Origin: Catalinimonas niigatensis
GTDB lineage: Bacteria > Bacteroidota > Bacteroidia > Cytophagales > Cyclobacteriaceae
Reading direction: 5' to 3'
NCBI RefSeq assembly: GCF_030506285.1
Contig: NZ_CP119422.1
Location: forward strand, 6,249,501 to 6,313,500
Length of the DNA: 64,000 nucleotides
This document shows positions 53,446 to 62,747 of this stretch, piece after piece. Position 1 is the stretch's first letter; every line of letters begins with the position of its first letter. Below the pieces are notes generated by a model. It saw only the letters and a list, made by a program, of their open reading frames with translations. It was not told the origin of the DNA and made no database searches. Both the position numbers and the translations under genes were made by a program.

Positions 53446-54540
53446 CTACAAATCTCTTAGTACTCTGCCCAAAATCATGGTGAATACCTCTGTATTCATA
53501 TCGGTTTGTAAAAAGACTCTTTTTTGCTTTTCCCTTATCAGCATTAATCCATTAGAATATACTATAAAATTCTTGATTACATTGAGCTTAATAGACTTTT
53601 CCTGTTCCTTCTCTCTTAAGATAATCCGCTGGTTTGTGATATAAGCTTTTCCCACAGAAAAGTTTTTCCAAAGAGGATCTTCAGCAGCGAAGTTTTCCTG
53701 CTGTTCCGGGTGCCAGTAATTACTCTTTGAAAGTTTGACACGAAGAGAACGGATAGAATTACCATTATCTTCTTTTTCACTCTTTTTCTCCTCACAGGCA
53801 TGAACATCAGTCAGGAAATAGCAGTATTCCTCACTTTTCAGTTTGATGGGTACATAAATGGAAGGAAGCTTGTCATTCTCTATCTGCCAGAACAAACGGT
53901 ATTTAGCCAGTTCAGCCTGGGTAGCCGTATCCAGTTGAGGTTCAATTTCCAGGTTACTGATCAAAGCTTGCAATTCCTCTTCCTCATCAGGAGATAGCCG
54001 CTCATCCTGAATAGCTCCTTTGATAAATCTGATGACAATGCTTTGCGCTTTGTGCAGATAAATAGAATCTACCCAGGATTGCGGTAGTTGAAGCTCGTTT
54101 TGAAGCTGCTTGAGAAAATGAAGTTCTTTTTCGTCCAGGCGATTGTCTTGCAGTGCGGCATCCAACTCACGCTCATATACTTCCTGACAAATTTGATGGT
54201 TGGCAATTTCTACTGCTTTGTCAGTGAGGCCCAACAGCCTTTTGAGGTGCTTCAGTTTTATAATTTCTTCTGCATCCAGATGGTTGTCGTCAAAACAAAA
54301 GCGAAGGTACTTTTTGTAAAGCTCTCGCATAGAGCCATCATCAAAGCCAGTATACAGATTGAGCTCGTATTTATCCATGATGGCCTGGATGTCTTCTGCA
54401 TTGACTTCCATGATAGGCTTCTCTGAAAGTAAATTATTGATCTCAATGACGGCGTTTTTCTCGTTTTTTTGCCCTTTCAACTTTTCCCAAAACGATACTG
54501 CCTCAAGGTCTGATTTGTAAAATGCTTGTTCTCTTTCCAT
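53446..54540 (-). CDS. Cytoplasmic protein with TerB-like helical repeats and a C-terminal PH-like domain
   Basis: 364 residues. Residues about 60-200 are acidic helical repeats with Asp/Glu turns, such as FDDNHLDAEEIIKLKHLKRLLGL, LQDNRLDEKELHFLKQLQNEL and IQDERLSPDEEEELQALI. These are TerB/tellurite-resistance-like or EF-hand-like in rhythm. The C-terminal 90 residues (KAYITNQRIILREKEQEKSIKLNVIKNFIVYSNGLML) look like a GRAM/PH-type module. No signal peptide. The function is unknown. Confidence 0.6.
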   Translation of the reverse strand: MEREQAFYKSDLEAVSFWEKLKGQKNEKNAVIEINNLLSEKPIMEVNAEDIQAIMDKYELNLYTGFDDGSMRELYKKYLRFCFDDNHLDAEEIIKLKHLKRLLGLTDKAVEIANHQICQEVYERELDAALQDNRLDEKELHFLKQLQNELQLPQSWVDSIYLHKAQSIVIRFIKGAIQDERLSPDEEEELQALISNLEIEPQLDTATQAELAKYRLFWQIENDKLPSIYVPIKLKSEEYCYFLTDVHACEEKKSEKEDNGNSIRSLRVKLSKSNYWHPEQQENFAAEDPLWKNFSVGKAYITNQRIILREKEQEKSIKLNVIKNFIVYSNGLMLIREKQKRVFLQTDMNTEVFTMILGRVLRDL

Positions 54541-54833
54541 TCTTTTGATCCTGTAAAGCCTAAATCAAACTCCAAAAAAGTAAGTATAGGTGTGCTTAAA
54601 TTAAGCATTTTTATGCATTTGTAAAGCTATTTATATACCTGATGATAAAAAAAATTTGCTTTGTTATATCTTTGGACATATTTGTTTAAACAAGACTTCA
54701 ATCATCATCTTACTTCTTCCCTGTTAATCCGCCAAAAATGTATCAAAGAAAAACAGATAATTGCTAATTTCAAAAACTTTGTCCTTTCAGGAGTATTGAT
54801 AGTATGGTATCATAAATTTGGAGGACAAACACT

Positions 54834-56243
54834 TTGAGTATGGAAAAAAATAAAATCATCATATTAGGCGCAGGAATTTCAGGTTTAACGACAGCTTACT
54901 TACTCAGGAAGAAAGGCTTTGAGATAGAAGTGTTAGAGGCTCGTCCTGAGCCGGGCGGATCTATGCAATCTAAGCGGAAAGAGGGGTTTTTGATAGATTA
55001 TGGCCCTAATAGTGGGTTAGATTCTACACCGCTCATCGGGCAGCTGGTAGAGGAACTGGGACTTCAGGATCAGCTACTTTTTGCCAATCAGGAAGCCAAG
55101 AAACGCTATGTTCTTAAAGGAAAACGTCTGCTGGCATTACCCACAAATCCATTCTCATTTCTGGGTACTTCGCTCTTTTCAGCTTCAGCCAAATTTCGCC
55201 TGCTGAAGGAGCCTTTTATTGGCAAAACAGATGCTTTTAAAGATATAAGCATTGCTGATTTTGTACGCCATCGGTTAGGAAAAGAATTTTTGGAAAATGC
55301 CATTGATCCTTTCATTTCAGGAATCTATGCCGGTGATCCGGAAAAACTGAGTGTCAAATCGGCTTTGCCCAAGCTGTATGCGTTGGAAGAAAAACATGGT
55401 GGCCTCATTAAAGGAGCAATAGCAGGAGCTAGAGAAAGGAAAAAGAATGCAGAGAAGTCCAGGCAGAGTGCGCAACAGTTTTCTTTCAAAGAAGGGATGC
55501 AGACTTTACCCAAAGCATTAGCCAGTCAGATGGAAGAGGATATTCAGTATAATAGTATAGTGGAAAAGATAGAGCAAGATATGGGGGGTGCATTTCGGTT
55601 GATTGTTAATAAAAATGGGGAACAGAGGATGTTAGAGACCGATATTGTACTTTCTACACTACCTGCCTATCGTTTATCAGATTGTATCCGGTCTATAGAT
55701 CAAACTTTGTCGGAACATCTGGATGCACTTTATTACCCACCGGTGATGGTGTTGTATCTGGCCTTTCGTCGCAAAGCAATACGGCAGCCGCTGGATGGCT
55801 TCGGCTTTCTGGTACCAGGGCAGGAGCGGAGGTCTTTTTTAGGGGCCATCTGGAGTTCGGTCATATTTCCGCAACGGGCTAATGATGAATATGCTACCTT
55901 TACTCTTTTTGTAGGAGGTGCCCGAAACCCTGATTTATTGAAAAAGGATCTGGAAGCTAAAAAGGCAGAAGTAATCCGCGAGTTTAAGCAACTTATGATG
56001 ATTGCCGAACCTGATGAACCGGTGCTGGTAGAAAGCAAAGTCTGGCCCAAAGCCATTCCTCAGTATAACATTGGCTATCATTTGCACGAAACATACTTTC
56101 AGCAGTTTGAAGCTGCACATCCGGGCTTATTTCTGGGAGGCAACTTTCGGGGTGGAATATCAGTGAGTGATTGTATCAAGAATTCGGAAATTAACAGTCA
56201 GCGGATAGTAGATTATGTGCAAAAATCTACTATCGGAATATGA
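54834..56243 (+). CDS. hemG: Oxygen-dependent protoporphyrinogen oxidase
   Basis: 469 residues. FAD-dependent oxidation of (copro)protoporphyrinogen in heme synthesis. The dinucleotide fold is IIILGAGISGLTTAYLLRKKG with EVLEARPEPGGSMQS. The substrate side has GFLIDYGPNSGLDS, DPFISGIYAGDPEKLSV and the C-terminal FAD contact GLFLGGNFRGGISVSDCI. No other heme-pathway gene lies beside it. Whether it uses coproporphyrinogen or protoporphyrinogen cannot be told from the sequence alone. Confidence 0.93.
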   Translation: MSMEKNKIIILGAGISGLTTAYLLRKKGFEIEVLEARPEPGGSMQSKRKEGFLIDYGPNSGLDSTPLIGQLVEELGLQDQLLFANQEAKKRYVLKGKRLLALPTNPFSFLGTSLFSASAKFRLLKEPFIGKTDAFKDISIADFVRHRLGKEFLENAIDPFISGIYAGDPEKLSVKSALPKLYALEEKHGGLIKGAIAGARERKKNAEKSRQSAQQFSFKEGMQTLPKALASQMEEDIQYNSIVEKIEQDMGGAFRLIVNKNGEQRMLETDIVLSTLPAYRLSDCIRSIDQTLSEHLDALYYPPVMVLYLAFRRKAIRQPLDGFGFLVPGQERRSFLGAIWSSVIFPQRANDEYATFTLFVGGARNPDLLKKDLEAKKAEVIREFKQLMMIAEPDEPVLVESKVWPKAIPQYNIGYHLHETYFQQFEAAHPGLFLGGNFRGGISVSDCIKNSEINSQRIVDYVQKSTIGI

Positions 56244-56422
56244 GGTTGAATGGACAATAATGTTAATTTCTTACTACAAAAGATGTCTCATCACCCTGAC
56301 TTCTTAAGTTGATTTTAGCATTTGCCTATTTTAACCATGTACTTGGAGAGTAATGTTGTTATATTGCCCCTGCCTATCGGTCATTCAACTCAATACACGC
56401 ATTAGCAGATATGTTATAATGT

Positions 56423-57415
56423 TTATCCATGTTTCTGCATGTACTGCAATATAGTTTTGAATTTACTCTCAAAAAGAGAAACGATAAAATCCCGATCCTC
56501 TTTTGCTAGCTTTAGTGTACCCTGGGTATTTTTCTCTGCCTGCTCTGACGTTTTAATACCGGGAATGACCGTGGAAACAGCTTCAAAGCTCAGGATAAAG
56601 CTCATACTCAATTCCGTCTTGCTGATCCCATACTTTTCTGTCAGAGGCCACACTTCTTCCAACGCATCCAGTGAGGTGGCCAGAACCTCTGGCGTCAGAC
56701 GGAAGTGGCGATGGTCGTTGGTATCAAAGCGGCTGCCTTTGGTAAACTTGCCGGTGAGCAAACCAAATTGCAGTGGCATTCGGGCGATGATTCCCATGCC
56801 TGCTTGTTGTGCTTTTTCTACTATACCCAAAGCCTGCTGATTGATCATATTAAATACAAGTTGAAAGCCATTGCCTAACTGATGGTCAAGCATATAATTG
56901 GCCTCAATTTCTGGAGTATAGGTATTCAAAGAAACACCCCAGTAGCGAATTTTGCCTTCCTTCTTCAACTGTTCCAGGGCTTCCAGACATTCTCCTCTCT
57001 CCAGATCGGCTTTTTTGGCAGTATGCAACTGGTAATAGTCAATGGTATCTCGCCTGAGTCGGTGCAGGCTGTCCTCACAGGCTTTCAGAATGTACTCCTT
57101 AGAATAATCAACCACAATAGATTGATCATTCGCCAGGCGATGACCTACTTTGGTGGCTACAATAATATCCTGGTGACTGCCAAACACCTGCCCAATGAGT
57201 TCCTCGGAATGGCCCAGCCCATAAAAATCAGCAGTATCATAAAAATTAATCCCCAGATCAAAGGCTTTTTGTAAGGCTTTGATGGAAGTGTCATCTTTTA
57301 CGTCACCCCAGCCAATAGGAATATCTCCTGCCATGGCCGGGCCACCAATACCCCATGCTCCAAAACCTACTTCACTAACCTGTAAATCGGTATTCCCAAA
57401 AGCTCTGTACTGCAT
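56423..57415 (-). CDS. Aldo/keto reductase
   Basis: A 330-residue NADPH-dependent reductase of aldehydes or ketones, (beta/alpha)8 fold. The tetrad is visible as DLGINFYDTADFYGLGHSEELIG (Asp, Tyr), IIVATKVGH (Lys) and DYYQLHTA (His). The cofactor site has VSTVIPGIKTSEQAEKN. It opens MQYRAFGNTDLQVSEVGFGAWGIGG, typical of the AKR group with unknown sugar or aldehyde substrates. Single gene. Confidence 0.94.
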   Translation of the reverse strand: MQYRAFGNTDLQVSEVGFGAWGIGGPAMAGDIPIGWGDVKDDTSIKALQKAFDLGINFYDTADFYGLGHSEELIGQVFGSHQDIIVATKVGHRLANDQSIVVDYSKEYILKACEDSLHRLRRDTIDYYQLHTAKKADLERGECLEALEQLKKEGKIRYWGVSLNTYTPEIEANYMLDHQLGNGFQLVFNMINQQALGIVEKAQQAGMGIIARMPLQFGLLTGKFTKGSRFDTNDHRHFRLTPEVLATSLDALEEVWPLTEKYGISKTELSMSFILSFEAVSTVIPGIKTSEQAEKNTQGTLKLAKEDRDFIVSLFESKFKTILQYMQKHG

Positions 57416-57468
57416 AAAAATTAAGTTTATGTAAAGAAAAAATAACTTTCAAGTTACAATAAAGTTAA

Positions 57469-58476
57469 TCAACCCACCAACAAAAAATCTATTCCTTCCC
57501 GATAGCTTTTTTGGAGCAGATAGGTTTTGATTCTGCTCCGTTGACCACGGTTGCTTAAATAAGATAAAATGAAGTATTTTCCCGGAGCTTCAATATCCTG
57601 GTAATGGATACAAGGTTTGGTGCGGGTCCTATTGGCTACCACATCTATATAAGCCTTAATGTATATCCCTGTTTTTTCCAAAAGCTTTACTCTTTGCCTG
57701 CTCTTACGTCCTGCTCCCCAAACCACTACTTCCGGATGAAATGGATTATGCTGCTGAAGCCAGCGGAAAAGATACTTTGATTTAACCTGATAAAATGTTT
57801 CGCTACGGTAGCGTTGATCTACGCGTGTAAGTCTATGGGGATGATCCCGCCAGTAAAGCAGGCTTTGAGGAAGTTTATAAAAGTGTACCCCTTTTTCCAG
57901 CCAGCGCAGCCATAGTTCAAAATCCTCAGGAAAATCTCCGTAGCGATAATTTCCATATTCAGAAATTAAGTCCCGTCGGAACATTACCGTAGGATGGATA
58001 AGAGGAGCATCTACAAAGCGGTTAAGTTGTATCTCTTCGTGGCTGATCAACTGATTTGACCATTGAATGTAAGCCTGAATTCCTTTTGATTCATCCCCGC
58101 TTCCAAATGCTATCTGAGTGGCCACCACATCTACCGAAGGATTTTGCACTAAGAATTTATACTGAAGCTCAAGTCTTTTCGGATAGGCAATATCATCGGC
58201 ATCCATACGGGCTATGTATTCTCCTTGCGCATGTTTTAACCCGGCATTGAGCCCATATACTAACCCTACGTTGGGTTCAGTAAGCAAACGGATACGTGCA
58301 TCCTGATGAGCAAAACCTTCTGCTATTTTTACACTACCATCGGTAGATGCGTTATCAACCAGTAGCAGTTCAAAATTTGAGAAAGATTGATCTAAGATAC
58401 TTTTTACTGCTTCTTTTAAAGTCTTTTCAGCATTTCTAAAGGGAAGTACAACAGATACTTTTGGCTTTTTTTGCAT
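57469..58476 (-). CDS. Family 2 glycosyltransferase with an extra C-terminal domain
   Basis: 335 residues. The GT-A domain (1-240) has VSVVLPFRNAEKTLKEAVKSIL, LVDNASTDGSVKIA, the DxD motif in ARMDADDIAYPKRL, and an acceptor region FPEDFELWLRWLE. Residues about 245-335 are a separate unit, PEVVVWGAGRKSRQRVKLLEKTGIYIKAYIDVV, that looks like a small Rossmann fold. The donor and acceptor are unknown. It is isolated from other polysaccharide genes; terminators lie on both sides. Confidence 0.88.
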   Translation of the reverse strand: MQKKPKVSVVLPFRNAEKTLKEAVKSILDQSFSNFELLLVDNASTDGSVKIAEGFAHQDARIRLLTEPNVGLVYGLNAGLKHAQGEYIARMDADDIAYPKRLELQYKFLVQNPSVDVVATQIAFGSGDESKGIQAYIQWSNQLISHEEIQLNRFVDAPLIHPTVMFRRDLISEYGNYRYGDFPEDFELWLRWLEKGVHFYKLPQSLLYWRDHPHRLTRVDQRYRSETFYQVKSKYLFRWLQQHNPFHPEVVVWGAGRKSRQRVKLLEKTGIYIKAYIDVVANRTRTKPCIHYQDIEAPGKYFILSYLSNRGQRSRIKTYLLQKSYREGIDFLLVG

Positions 58477-58525
58477 GGTTCAAATTAGAACTTGGAGGCC
58501 GCACATCCAATTCTAATCTTTACAA

Positions 58526-58562
58526 AAAGTAAAAAGCCTGGAGTAAATCACTTCAGGCTTCT
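58526..58562 (-). terminator. Terminator of the sigma/anti-sigma operon
   Basis: Minus strand AGCCTG-a-AGT / ACT-c-CAGGCT stem (one mismatch, 5-nt loop) followed by TTTTTAC. Confidence 0.65.
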
Positions 58563-58594
58563 TTCTCTTGAAATCCTAAGTTTATGGGTAAGTT

Positions 58595-60115
58595 TTACCT
58601 GAAATTATAACGTATTCCGAAGTCCACGCCAAAAGCATTGGGCTGGCTGCTAAAGCTGTTTCCATTTTCAGTAAGGGCACTAAGTGAGAAGTTATAATTG
58701 GGTGATACTGACAGTGCATAATTGCTGGCAATCAGGTAATTGACTCCACCACTGATTACTCCACTGTAATATACAGGCCGGTAAGGGCTACCAGAATCTG
58801 TGCTAATATTCACGGTACTAAGTTGACCGCTCTCATCAGAGAGCCTGTTATTGATGAAAAAGTTAGCTGCTACCCCAGAACTTAAGTTAAGGTTAATCCG
58901 CTCAAAGCCAAGATTGTATCCTAACTTCAGAGGAACAGACAGGAAAGCAAAAGAATTGGTAAGTTCCTGCTCCTGTGGTGTAAACTGGCTACTGTTGAAC
59001 GTATTAGCACTTCTGGACAACAAACTGGTATTGCTGACCAGTACAGGAATACGCTCTCCCTGCCCAAAATCTTCTGCTATCCAACTGGTCTGTGTTTTTG
59101 AGTTCATACGGCCATAATCCAGCCCACTTTCCAGACTTAGGTGTTTGGTAAGCATAAAGCCTACGTCTACTCCATAAGAAAGAGAAAGCTGAGGCTTATT
59201 TTCCAGTCCACTGTTAGCAGGGGTATTTCTGCTACTCATACTATAAAGATCCTGACCAAGATTACCCACTTCAGTAAAATCACTATTAGGTCTCAAAGCC
59301 GCAAAATTACCGTTGTTTCCGGCGCTGAAGTTAGGATCAAAATAATTAGTAGCCAGGTTCAAACCGGCAAAAAATTCAGGTTTTTGCTCGCTTTCCCGAC
59401 CATCAATCACCACCTGAGGCACTCTGTAGAGGCTTCGGATATCATTTGTCCAGTTGCTAATTTGTTCTTCTGTAAGCTCAGGCCCCATAGGGGATACATA
59501 AGCCAGCACAAACTTGTCTTTTTTAGCATCAGTCAAAGTAGCATGTGCAGAAGTATTGTCGTTATGAATACCTGAGGAATTGCTTATGCCCTGAGAAGAT
59601 AAAGCGGCGTTATCGTTCATTTGACTACTTTTTAACGCTTCTTTCTGATTAGCTTCCCCTTCAGAAGTCCGGGTTCTGGAGTCCGAGTTTACTTTTTCTT
59701 GAGCAATAGCATTATCCAGAACTTCTTTCTGAGCATTATTCAGGTTCTGGGTATCTTTTTTATCAGCCTCCGGTTGTAACCTATCTTCACCAAGTGCCAG
59801 ATCTTTAGGCGCTTCCTTCGCTTGTTCTGAAGGAGAAGTTTCTTCCTGAATAGGCTGATTTACCAGTTCCTGATTACCTTTCTCTATACTGTCCTGCAAG
59901 ACATAGTATCCCAATCCAAGCAGACATAGGATGCAGGCAGCTGCTACCGTGCGGTAGAAAAAAAAGCCTTTTCGGTACTTACCACTTTCCTGCATGGTAA
60001 GCTGGTTGTCAATATTCTTCCATAAATTAGCAGAAGGGGTAATTTCAACGTCCTCAAATGCATCCTTCCACTGATCTTCAAAGGCTGAATGATTGTCTTG
60101 CTTATGATTAGCCAT
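58595..60115 (-). CDS. Anti-sigma-like protein with inner-membrane helix and C-terminal outer-membrane beta-barrel domain
   Basis: 506 residues. The N-terminal cytoplasmic part (1-50; DQWKDAFEDVEITPSANLWKNIDNQL) is the short anti-sigma-like segment found downstream of Bacteroidota ECF factors. A membrane helix lies at about 53-73, followed by a charged, Gln/Glu/Lys-rich linker of about 130 residues (75-205). The C-terminal 260 residues are strands of a beta-barrel (LSLSYGVDVGFMLTKHLSLESGLDYG, VPLKLGYNLGF, GVDFGIRYNFR). It overlaps the sigma gene by 8 nt. The layout fits one protein spanning both membranes to sense the outer membrane. Confidence 0.82.
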   Translation of the reverse strand: MANHKQDNHSAFEDQWKDAFEDVEITPSANLWKNIDNQLTMQESGKYRKGFFFYRTVAAACILCLLGLGYYVLQDSIEKGNQELVNQPIQEETSPSEQAKEAPKDLALGEDRLQPEADKKDTQNLNNAQKEVLDNAIAQEKVNSDSRTRTSEGEANQKEALKSSQMNDNAALSSQGISNSSGIHNDNTSAHATLTDAKKDKFVLAYVSPMGPELTEEQISNWTNDIRSLYRVPQVVIDGRESEQKPEFFAGLNLATNYFDPNFSAGNNGNFAALRPNSDFTEVGNLGQDLYSMSSRNTPANSGLENKPQLSLSYGVDVGFMLTKHLSLESGLDYGRMNSKTQTSWIAEDFGQGERIPVLVSNTSLLSRSANTFNSSQFTPQEQELTNSFAFLSVPLKLGYNLGFERINLNLSSGVAANFFINNRLSDESGQLSTVNISTDSGSPYRPVYYSGVISGGVNYLIASNYALSVSPNYNFSLSALTENGNSFSSQPNAFGVDFGIRYNFR

Positions 60116-60650
60116 GTTTCACCTCCCCTGTTTCTGTGATCATTTCTTTGATCAAACTCTTGGCACGTGCATACTGAGATTTTGACGTGCCTTCACTAAT
60201 GTTCAGCATTTCTGCGATTTCCTTGTGTTTATATCCCTCAATAGCATACAGGTTAAATATTACCTGACAGCCCTGAGGTAATGACTGTAGTACTTTGAGT
60301 AAGTCCTTATAATTGTGATTAGAGACCATTACGTCATCTTCACCGATATCATGCATATCTTCAATATCAAAATGTGGATAGAGATAAACGCTTTTACGAT
60401 GGTAGTTTAAAGCTGTGTTGATGACGATGCGTTTGATCCAGTAGCCTAATGAAGACTCCTTGCGGAAGGATTCAATATTGTTGAAAACTTTAATAAAAGC
60501 CTCCTGCAATATATCTTCCGCATCTTCCCGGCTTTTGCAGTAGCGTATACATACTGCCAGCATCCGGCCGGAAAATCGGTCAAATAATTCTTTCTGCATT
60601 GCCCGTTCTCCTTTTGCGCATCCGGAGACAAGCGTTTTTTCATCATGCAT
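60108..60650 (-). CDS. ECF-type RNA polymerase sigma factor
   Basis: 180 residues. Region 2 is RYCKSREDAEDILQEAFIKVFNNIESFRKESSLGYWIKRIVINTALN in outline; region 4 is LPQGCQVIFNLYAIEGYKHKEIAEML then NISEGTSKSQYARAKSLIKEM. The usual RpoE/SigW-like spacing is kept. The downstream gene overlaps by 8 nt and encodes an anti-sigma-like membrane protein, so they form a regulated pair. It is probably first in the operon. Confidence 0.93.
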   Translation of the reverse strand: MHDEKTLVSGCAKGERAMQKELFDRFSGRMLAVCIRYCKSREDAEDILQEAFIKVFNNIESFRKESSLGYWIKRIVINTALNYHRKSVYLYPHFDIEDMHDIGEDDVMVSNHNYKDLLKVLQSLPQGCQVIFNLYAIEGYKHKEIAEMLNISEGTSKSQYARAKSLIKEMITETGEVKHG

Positions 60651-60860
60651 GCTTAATTACATTTCCAGGCTTAGGTTGATACTTATTCTTTGGGTAAGAC
60701 ACCAAAGATTAGAATAGAGTTGGAATGCTCATTCATATTTCTTTGCTTATTGCATTTTTTAACCAATAAACTGAAATAAAAGTGCTGAATTAAGGGAGAA
60801 GAGGATAAATATTAATGAACATCAAATGAGACCATACATAGTGTAAAACAAAACTTTGGC

Positions 60861-61931
60861 TTAGTATACCGCCTTATAATCTACTTTGATCTCAATACGG
60901 CTGACACTGTCCGGATATACGCTTACCGGCTGGATGTTTCCTGCTCCATCGAAGAGGTTAGCATATAAGCCCTTTTCTTCTTTGACGAGTAAAGAGTATT
61001 GCCCGGTATCCAAAGGTATAGAAAAATAGCCTTGCGGATCAGTTTCCAGTTGTTTCACCAGATTCTCCTGTATCTCAGAGAAAAATCCATCTTCATAAAC
61101 AGCTTCCTCCCGGCTGGTGAGTTCATAGATGTAGACTGTTCTTTGTACGCCTTTTGCCTGAGTAGCAGGAGAGGGATCTCCTTCTTCACGAATGGAGGGC
61201 ATCAGATTACCTTCCAGCCAGATTACCTGGCCTTGTATCCCTTGCCTGATATCGGTCTGAGAAGATGAATCAGGCATAGGCTTAAGGTTGAGATCTTGCA
61301 GGTCTGTCCGTAGGCGTTCCATAAATGCATTTCCCGGATCATCCTTTTCTGTGAGGTAATTAGGATCTTTTTCCAGCCATAAGGAATGGTTTTTAAATTG
61401 TTCATACTCATGATGGCCTATCACATAGTCAATAGCATATTGATCAGCCAGATAACGGATGAGTTTTTTGTTGGCTTCATACTGAGCTTCAGTCAATGGA
61501 TGCTGCTTTCCGTCACCTACATTTTCTATGCCTATCGCCGTATGGTTCAGGCCGATGACATGGCGGGCAAAAACAGTATCTGGCATCAGTTGATAAATTG
61601 TTCCATCCCTGTCTATCAGATAAGGAACCGATACATTTAGCGTCCCTCCATCTTTGATGGTAGTGCGGGAAGAGGGCAGCTTGGTATTGTAAAAGGCATT
61701 GAAAGAGCCTTCAAAAGTAGGAATGGCGGTCCAATGTACTACAACCATAGTAGGATCAATGGTAGGCTCATCAGCTTCAATGCCATAGTGGGCTTTCATG
61801 TATTCCAGTGAAAGTGCTCTTCTTTCATCGTCAAAGATGATGGGTTTGTCCACGATCTCCAGGGGCTGACTGCCAGCGCAGGCACTACAGAAAACAAGTA
61901 AGCAAAAGAAAGATATACGGAGAAAGCTCAT
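60861..61931 (-). CDS. N-acetylmuramoyl-L-alanine amidase (Amidase_2) lipoprotein with C-terminal beta domain
   Basis: 356 residues. The lipoprotein signal ends LLVFCSAC (Cys 18). The Amidase_2 domain (about 45-210) has MVVVHWTAIP (zinc His), VPYLIDRDGTIYQLMPD, HVIGLNHTAIGIENVGDG (His) and YVIGHHEYEQF (His), cutting the amide between MurNAc and L-Ala. Residues about 245-356 form a CnaB/carboxypeptidase-regulatory-like domain (LETDPQGYFSIPLDTGQYSLLV). The gene is 31 nt upstream of the end of the next beta-barrel gene on the same strand, so they could be cotranscribed. Confidence 0.88.
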   Translation of the reverse strand: MSFLRISFFCLLVFCSACAGSQPLEIVDKPIIFDDERRALSLEYMKAHYGIEADEPTIDPTMVVVHWTAIPTFEGSFNAFYNTKLPSSRTTIKDGGTLNVSVPYLIDRDGTIYQLMPDTVFARHVIGLNHTAIGIENVGDGKQHPLTEAQYEANKKLIRYLADQYAIDYVIGHHEYEQFKNHSLWLEKDPNYLTEKDDPGNAFMERLRTDLQDLNLKPMPDSSSQTDIRQGIQGQVIWLEGNLMPSIREEGDPSPATQAKGVQRTVYIYELTSREEAVYEDGFFSEIQENLVKQLETDPQGYFSIPLDTGQYSLLVKEEKGLYANLFDGAGNIQPVSVYPDSVSRIEIKVDYKAVY

Positions 61932-61962
61932 ATAGATGTTCGCTAAGGTAACAAGCTGCGAA

Positions 61963-62664
61963 TTAGCGAATTTTCCTTATAAATTTGAAATTAAGGTTGA
62001 AGGAATATAAGTAGCGGTCTGTATTGGAAAAATTATCTGAAAGAGGAGTAAGCATCACTTTACCTACCGCTTCCAACCCAATGGCTGTCTTAGGATCTAC
62101 GGCACCCATGATGCCAATCCCCCCCATTACACCAATATTGTGCAGTTTGGATCTGCTCAGGTAAGGCGTTGAAAGTTTTTCCATCGTTTCCTCACTGACT
62201 TCTCCACCGGTGTAAGAAACACTGTTTTTTTCGTTCAGTAGCAAGCTGTTGTTTACACCCAACATGGGATAAAGCTGAATCTGATCATTCTGGTAGACAT
62301 TATAGGTTAGAAAAAAAGGGATTTCCAGATAATCCTGCACAAAATCAAGAATATAACGACGGCTCAGTGTGGGATCATTGTATACTGCAGCCGCATGTGT
62401 GTTGGAAAAACCCTTTTGAGAGTAAAAAATACCTGTGCCTATGCTAAGGCGATTTGTGATGTTTTTGCGTAAGTCAATCCCAAAATCAAATACATGCATG
62501 GGCTTCTCTCCACTTTGAATGGATCGGGCATGATCAGTCATCTGCTGATCATGGCCTATGCGGTAGGATATTCCGGGGGCTATGTTCAATCCCCAGTGGA
62601 TACCTTGAGCCCAACTGAAGATAGCGAAAGAGAAAAAGAAAGAAAATAGTATAAGTTTTTTCAT
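61963..62664 (-). CDS. PorT-family outer membrane beta-barrel protein
   Basis: 233 residues. The signal peptide (KKLILFSFFFSFAIFSWAQ) is followed by alternating strands of an OMP_b-brl domain, for example IHWGLNIAPGISYRIG, LSIGTGIFYSQKGFSN and MLGVNNSLLLN, ending SFNLNFKFIRKIR. This family is common as small 8-10-stranded barrels in Bacteroidota; PorT itself belongs to T9SS, but this one lacks clear orthology. It precedes the amidase gene by 31 nt. Confidence 0.85.
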   Translation of the reverse strand: MKKLILFSFFFSFAIFSWAQGIHWGLNIAPGISYRIGHDQQMTDHARSIQSGEKPMHVFDFGIDLRKNITNRLSIGTGIFYSQKGFSNTHAAAVYNDPTLSRRYILDFVQDYLEIPFFLTYNVYQNDQIQLYPMLGVNNSLLLNEKNSVSYTGGEVSEETMEKLSTPYLSRSKLHNIGVMGGIGIMGAVDPKTAIGLEAVGKVMLTPLSDNFSNTDRYLYSFNLNFKFIRKIR

Positions 62665-62747
62665 GCAATTGCCTTTAAGTTGAAAAAGTATAGGTATTGA
62701 ATATACAATTTTTTAAAAAAAGAGATAGGACTTAAGGTAAAATAAAT

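Noticed and set aside
59141-59575. 144-codon open frame opposite the barrel protein
   Set aside because: Shadow frame; the minus-strand gene has clear features and overlaps its sigma factor.
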